From assembly GCF_001672815.1 (NCBI RefSeq), contig NZ_LZKK01000325.1, positions 124,001 through 188,000 of the forward strand: a stretch of 64,000 nt of DNA, given 5' to 3'. A program made the position numbers and the translations under genes. The notes under the pieces were generated by a model, which did no database searches, had not been told where the DNA came from, and saw only the letters and a program-made list of their open reading frames with translations. Shown here in pieces: positions 60,566-64,000 of the stretch. The stretch comes from Mycobacterium sp. E796. GTDB taxonomy: Bacteria > Actinomycetota > Actinomycetes > Mycobacteriales > Mycobacteriaceae. Each line of letters starts with the position of its first letter. The stretch's first letter is position 1.

Positions 60566-62721
60566 GGCCCCGGCTCGAATTCGTTTCGGCCACCGACGGC
60601 GACGACGTGGACGAGAGGACGTTGGTCGGAGCCGCGACGTGGCGCCAGGCCCAGGGCTTCCTGACAACTCTCAGTGGCGTCGCTGCCGTGCCCCGCCGGT
60701 ACGGCCTCAGACTGATCCGTTCTGGCGACGCGGCCGACGTCAAACCAATCGGCGGCGGTCGGGCGGCGACATCTGGCGCAACGGAACCACTTCCGATCCG
60801 GTTCACCCCGGAGGAGCCGCGGTCCGCTCGATTCTCCTACGGGTGGGTAGCGCTGATCGTTCTCTGCAGCGCGGCCGGGCTCGGCGTCCTCTGGGTGGCC
60901 GACCAAGCCAATCGAAACGAAAATACTTCCCTCCCAACATATGTGATGTTCTGGCTCGGCGTGCTGTTGATCTTCGTTCCCGTCGCCATGCGGGCCCTGG
61001 CACGCGACGTCAATCCGCTGGAGCGGCTGACCCTTATCGTCTTCCTCGGGCTTGCTCTGTATTTCGTGAAGGTGTTGGGCTCGCCCTACGACTTCACCTT
61101 CGTCGACGAGTACGTCCATGTGCGCAATACCCACGCGATCATCAGCAAGGGTCACCTGTTCACCTGGAACCCGCTCCTGGACACGGCCGCTTACTACCCG
61201 GGCCTGGCCGCGCTCACCGCCGGAGTGGTGGAACTCACCGGGCTGAGCATGTTCGTCGCGGGTCTGCTGATCATGGGCATTGCCCGTGTCCTGGTGTGCG
61301 CATTCTTCTACCTCATCTTCGAGAGCGTCACGCATTCCGGCCGCGGCGCAGCGCTCGCCAGCCTGGTCTACATGGCCAACCCCATGTTCCTGTTCTGGTG
61401 CTCGACGTTCACCTACGGGAACCTCGCGGTTCCCCTCGCGGCGTTCGTGGTCTGGTGGGTCGGCCGCACACGCAACCGTGCTGGCTTCGCGCCCATGGTC
61501 ATCGCGGTGGTGGGCATAATCGCGGTGACCATCACCCACCACGTCGTCGGGTTCATCCTGGCGGGGCTGCTCGTGGCCTGGTGGCTCGCCGAGCGTGTCG
61601 GCTGCCACGCGACGAAAGCAGCGCGACGCCGGGTGGGGCTCCTGGCAATTTTGGCCTGCTGCGTGACGTTCACGTGGTTCTTCGTCGTGGCGCGTCCGGC
61701 CGCGGCGTACCTGATCACAGGCAATCTCCTTCCGGCCCTGCAAAGTACGGTCAACGTCATCCGCGGGACCACCGCACCGCGCAAGCTCTACCACATCATC
61801 GCCATGGCCCCACCGGCGTGGGAGCCCATGGCGGGTTACGCGGCCGTACTGGTGCTCTTGGGGGTCCTGCCCGTCGCACTCCTCCGCGCGCGGTGGTCCT
61901 GTCACCGGGCACCCGTGGCCGTTGCCACCATGCTGGCGATAGCGTTCCCGCTCAGCCTGGTGCCGCGTTTCGCCCCGAACGGTGTCGCGGTATCGGGGCG
62001 GTCCTCGGAGTACGTTTACACGGGCCTGGGCTGTGTATTCGGGCTGCTGTTCACCGCGGCGGCGACGAGATGGTACGAGTGGCGGCTGTCGGGGCGCGAC
62101 GGGCGCGCCGGGCCCGGCAGCAAGATCCGAACGGGCCGCCTGGCCAACGCAATTGGAAATGCCTGGCGTGACTCGTTGGTCCCGACCGCTATCGCCGCCG
62201 CCCTCGTAACCGTCGTGTTCGTCGGCAACGTGACCGTGGGCACCCGGTTCTTCGAACGGCTCCCGGAGGGGTCGAACCCGCACGGCTACGAGAGGTCGTT
62301 GCAGCCGGACGTCATCGCCGCTTCGATATGGGCTCTTCAGCATCTGGGGCCGAACAACATGTTCGGTGCCAATGACATGGACTCGTGGGCGCTCGCCACC
62401 TACGGAGATCAAGACCTCGCCGACTCGCGCCTGCTGTGGCCCATCTTCTTTTCCGAATCGATCAACAGCGCGATCGTGCAGAACATAAAAGAGCTGCGGC
62501 TGCGCTACCTACTGGTCAATTGGCGTATGACGCTTAGCATTCCGAACCTGGCCGATCATTATGTCCACACTCAGGAGCCCGAGGCCGGCCACCAAAGTCA
62601 CCCGTTCCCGCCGGCAGCTCTCGAGAAGTTCTCCGCCGACCCTTGCATCAAGCTGATCTACGACGCGGGACCCATCCAGATCTATGACGCCTCCCAGATC
62701 GAAAGCGGTGCCTGTTCATGA
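60562..62721 (+). CDS. large multi-spanning membrane protein, possible GT-C glycosyltransferase
   Basis: 719 residues from GTG 60562. About 90 soluble residues come first, then about 12 transmembrane segments (roughly 95-560) and a C-terminal soluble domain of about 170 residues. An Asp-Glu pair in FTFVDEYVHVRN just after the third helix resembles the first-loop acidic motif of GT-C glycosyltransferases. The acceptor is unknown. It overlaps both neighbours by four bases, forming a unit with the flippase. Confidence 0.75.
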   Translation: MRPRLEFVSATDGDDVDERTLVGAATWRQAQGFLTTLSGVAAVPRRYGLRLIRSGDAADVKPIGGGRAATSGATEPLPIRFTPEEPRSARFSYGWVALIVLCSAAGLGVLWVADQANRNENTSLPTYVMFWLGVLLIFVPVAMRALARDVNPLERLTLIVFLGLALYFVKVLGSPYDFTFVDEYVHVRNTHAIISKGHLFTWNPLLDTAAYYPGLAALTAGVVELTGLSMFVAGLLIMGIARVLVCAFFYLIFESVTHSGRGAALASLVYMANPMFLFWCSTFTYGNLAVPLAAFVVWWVGRTRNRAGFAPMVIAVVGIIAVTITHHVVGFILAGLLVAWWLAERVGCHATKAARRRVGLLAILACCVTFTWFFVVARPAAAYLITGNLLPALQSTVNVIRGTTAPRKLYHIIAMAPPAWEPMAGYAAVLVLLGVLPVALLRARWSCHRAPVAVATMLAIAFPLSLVPRFAPNGVAVSGRSSEYVYTGLGCVFGLLFTAAATRWYEWRLSGRDGRAGPGSKIRTGRLANAIGNAWRDSLVPTAIAAALVTVVFVGNVTVGTRFFERLPEGSNPHGYERSLQPDVIAASIWALQHLGPNNMFGANDMDSWALATYGDQDLADSRLLWPIFFSESINSAIVQNIKELRLRYLLVNWRMTLSIPNLADHYVHTQEPEAGHQSHPFPPAALEKFSADPCIKLIYDAGPIQIYDASQIESGACS

Positions 62722-63323
62722 GTCTTGCCTCGCCCCAAGCCTCCCAGGCCGGCATGACCACACGCGCCCGCCGGCTGTGGTTTTACACGTCGTTCGCCGC
62801 CGGCTGTGCCGGCATGAATGCGGCAACCGGCTACGCGGGGCCCATCCGCGTCCCGCAAGTCATTCAGCTCGTGCTGGGCCTGCTGATGGTGTTCGTGGTC
62901 CCCGGTTTGTCCTTCGTGTGCGCCGCGCTGCCCGACTGGCAGTCATGGGTCGAGCGGCTGCTTGCCAGCTTGGGCATCAGCATCGCTGTGGCGACGTGCG
63001 CAGTGGTGCTGCTCGCGGCCATGCCAATGGGCTTCTCGCGGCAGCCATTTGGACAGTTGCTGGGGGGCATCACGGTCGTGCTGTCCCTTGGTGGGCTGTA
63101 CCGCTTGAAAGCAGGCGCCGTGGTCTGGGAGCCCCGCGCTTGGGTCAAGAAGGCGCTCTCATTGGTCGAAGAACGCGTCGCCGCCGGGCAGCGTGACGCG
63201 CTGAGGTTGAACAACCGCACAACGACCCCGAAGCCCCAGCCGCCTGTGGAGACCGATGCTCGGCGATCCGTGATGGTCCTCAACTTCTCGTTCGACGGTA
63301 AGCGCGCCGGCCCGCGCGCTTGA
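62718..63323 (+). CDS. membrane protein of unknown function
   Basis: 201 residues with about four transmembrane segments (roughly 20-35, 48-70, 80-105, 108-125) followed by 70 soluble, basic residues. It overlaps the GT-C-like gene by ATGA and ends the flippase operon. No family is recognised. The gap to the convergent methyltransferase is 27 bp. Confidence 0.7.
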   Translation: MSLASPQASQAGMTTRARRLWFYTSFAAGCAGMNAATGYAGPIRVPQVIQLVLGLLMVFVVPGLSFVCAALPDWQSWVERLLASLGISIAVATCAVVLLAAMPMGFSRQPFGQLLGGITVVLSLGGLYRLKAGAVVWEPRAWVKKALSLVEERVAAGQRDALRLNNRTTTPKPQPPVETDARRSVMVLNFSFDGKRAGPRA

Positions 63324-63350
63324 CCATCGTCGTCTCGGGCTACGCGTCGA

Positions 63351-64000
63351 TCATCCTTCGCCGAGCGCGCGCCCCGCGGTCCGGTGTGCGACCACGGTGT
63401 AGAGCGGAACCGGCAAGGTCACCCGATGCCGGGTGGACAGCTGCCGGTGATAGGTCACGGTCGACGATTCGAAACCCAGCACCCCGAGGAACCGCTTGAC
63501 CAGCTTGGGGCTCAACGTCCACCACGTCTCGTCGGGGCTTCCCGTCTTGGGATTCGGCTTGAAGCGCATGGCCGGGCGCTGGAACATGTCCAGCATTTTG
63601 AGCGGGAATACGTCTCTGGGAGAAAGGATGTCGGTGACAATCACCGTTTCCCGGGTGAGGCGGCACGCGTTCCAGAGCGCTTGGAACGGGTCGCGAAGGT
63701 GCAGCAGGATCGAGCCGAAGGTCGCAACATCCACCGCTCCGATCTCCTCGGGGACCGCATAGGCGGACGTGTACACCACTTTGGCTCGGGAGTTGAATGC
63801 TCCGTGCGCCAACCACCAGGCGTTGTTGATCTTCCGCATGTGTGCTTTGCGGGCCGAGTCGTCGTCTGCCGCATCAGAGCTGGCGAATGGAACGATGTCC
63901 CAGGACTGTTCCTCGGACAAGTCGACCCCGACGACGTCGGCCCCGCGCCGCTCCATCTCGAAGCAGAGGAACCCGTTGGCGGTCCCCATCTCGAGCACTC
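63351..64000 (-). CDS. class I SAM-dependent methyltransferase, 5' end cut by the window
   Basis: At least 216 residues; the frame stays open to the last base, so the true start lies beyond the window. LEMGTANGFLCFEMERRGAD with GVDLS is motif I and the following acidic strand of class I methyltransferases; ATFGSILLHLRDP is the later post-motif helix region. Proteins with this C-terminal part often methylate sugars or glycolipids. Convergent with the flippase operon. Confidence 0.82.
   Translation of the reverse strand, partial: VLEMGTANGFLCFEMERRGADVVGVDLSEEQSWDIVPFASSDAADDDSARKAHMRKINNAWWLAHGAFNSRAKVVYTSAYAVPEEIGAVDVATFGSILLHLRDPFQALWNACRLTRETVIVTDILSPRDVFPLKMLDMFQRPAMRFKPNPKTGSPDETWWTLSPKLVKRFLGVLGFESSTVTYHRQLSTRHRVTLPVPLYTVVAHRTAGRALGEG

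Noticed and set aside
59303-60667. 454-codon minus-strand frame opposite the flippase
   Set aside because: Composition is typical of an antisense shadow, and the plus strand encodes clear transmembrane helices.
60334-62412. 692-codon minus-strand frame opposite the flippase/GT-C genes
   Set aside because: It is Arg/His/Gln-rich, has no family similarity and lies opposite two well-supported membrane proteins joined by overlaps; a high-G+C shadow frame.

Overview
The window looks like chromosomal DNA of a slow-growing, non-tuberculous Mycobacterium. The evidence is high G+C content, a PE-PPE-EsxK-EsxL quartet of the ESX-5 type, a second PE protein, a cutinase, a DUF1023 hydrolase, many lipid and sterol-type catabolic enzymes, GTG/TTG starts and ATGA/GTGA gene overlaps. 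No rRNA, complete tRNA, CRISPR array, transposase or integrase was seen. G+C and codon-use remarks are by eye, not computed.

Region 1 (1-21.5 kb) is a catabolic island. It holds a CoA-transferase, an acyl-CoA dehydrogenase, a DapB-fold oxidoreductase, an SDR-fold epimerase, a SnoaL-like protein, an SDR, a P450 and an aldehyde dehydrogenase. A tightly overlapping operon (9.8-20.4 kb) follows: two hot-dog hydratases, a thiolase-like aldolase with a DUF35 partner, an enoyl-CoA hydratase, a Baeyer-Villiger monooxygenase, hydantoinase/acetone-carboxylase-type B and A subunits, and an SDR. An amidohydrolase reads towards it. Together these could activate an acyl side chain, remove it by retro-aldol cleavage, and oxygenate or carboxylate the resulting ketone. 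Four copies of one 18-bp palindrome (about CGACCGWCYGGWCGGTCG) sit before the SDR, the aldehyde dehydrogenase, the hydratase operon and the amidohydrolase, so the island is probably one regulon.

Region 2 (21.5-36.7 kb) is mixed: a tRNA-like 3' end that may be an old attachment site, an SDR/Sua5-like pair divergent from an IclR regulator with its own palindrome, a membrane protein/SDR pair, an orphan PE gene, a 1065-residue membrane patatin-like protein, a DUF1023 hydrolase with a lipoprotein, a small basic protein, an M42 peptidase, and a glycosyltransferase/aminoglycoside-phosphotransferase-like pair.

Region 3 (36.7-58.9 kb) is the most unusual. Two tandem TetR paralogues and a PAS protein precede PE-PPE-EsxK-EsxL. 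That quartet runs almost without a gap into a threonine-aldolase-like enzyme, an FAD/NAD-binding protein, an ATP-grasp ligase, a MetA-type homoserine acyltransferase and a MetY-type sulfhydrylase. Convergent and nearby are a PaaK-like protein, a stand-alone adenylation domain, an acyl carrier protein with its own AcpS-type transferase, GNAT and PaiB-like proteins, a cutinase, a double alpha/beta-hydrolase, a secreted protein and a membrane molybdopterin oxidoreductase. This looks like an undescribed biosynthetic cluster using homoserine or sulfur amino-acid chemistry.

Region 4 (59-64 kb) holds a polysaccharide flippase, two membrane proteins and a methyltransferase cut by the window edge, consistent with envelope glycan assembly.

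A 36-bp three-part element (GTATGTAW-N13-GTGCATYNNYGGTAT), with invariant internal spacing, lies 63-73 bp before four start codons: the glycosyltransferase at 34.7 kb, the PAS gene, the PE gene of the biosynthetic operon and the flippase. It ties regions 2 (end), 3 and 4 into one putative regulon.
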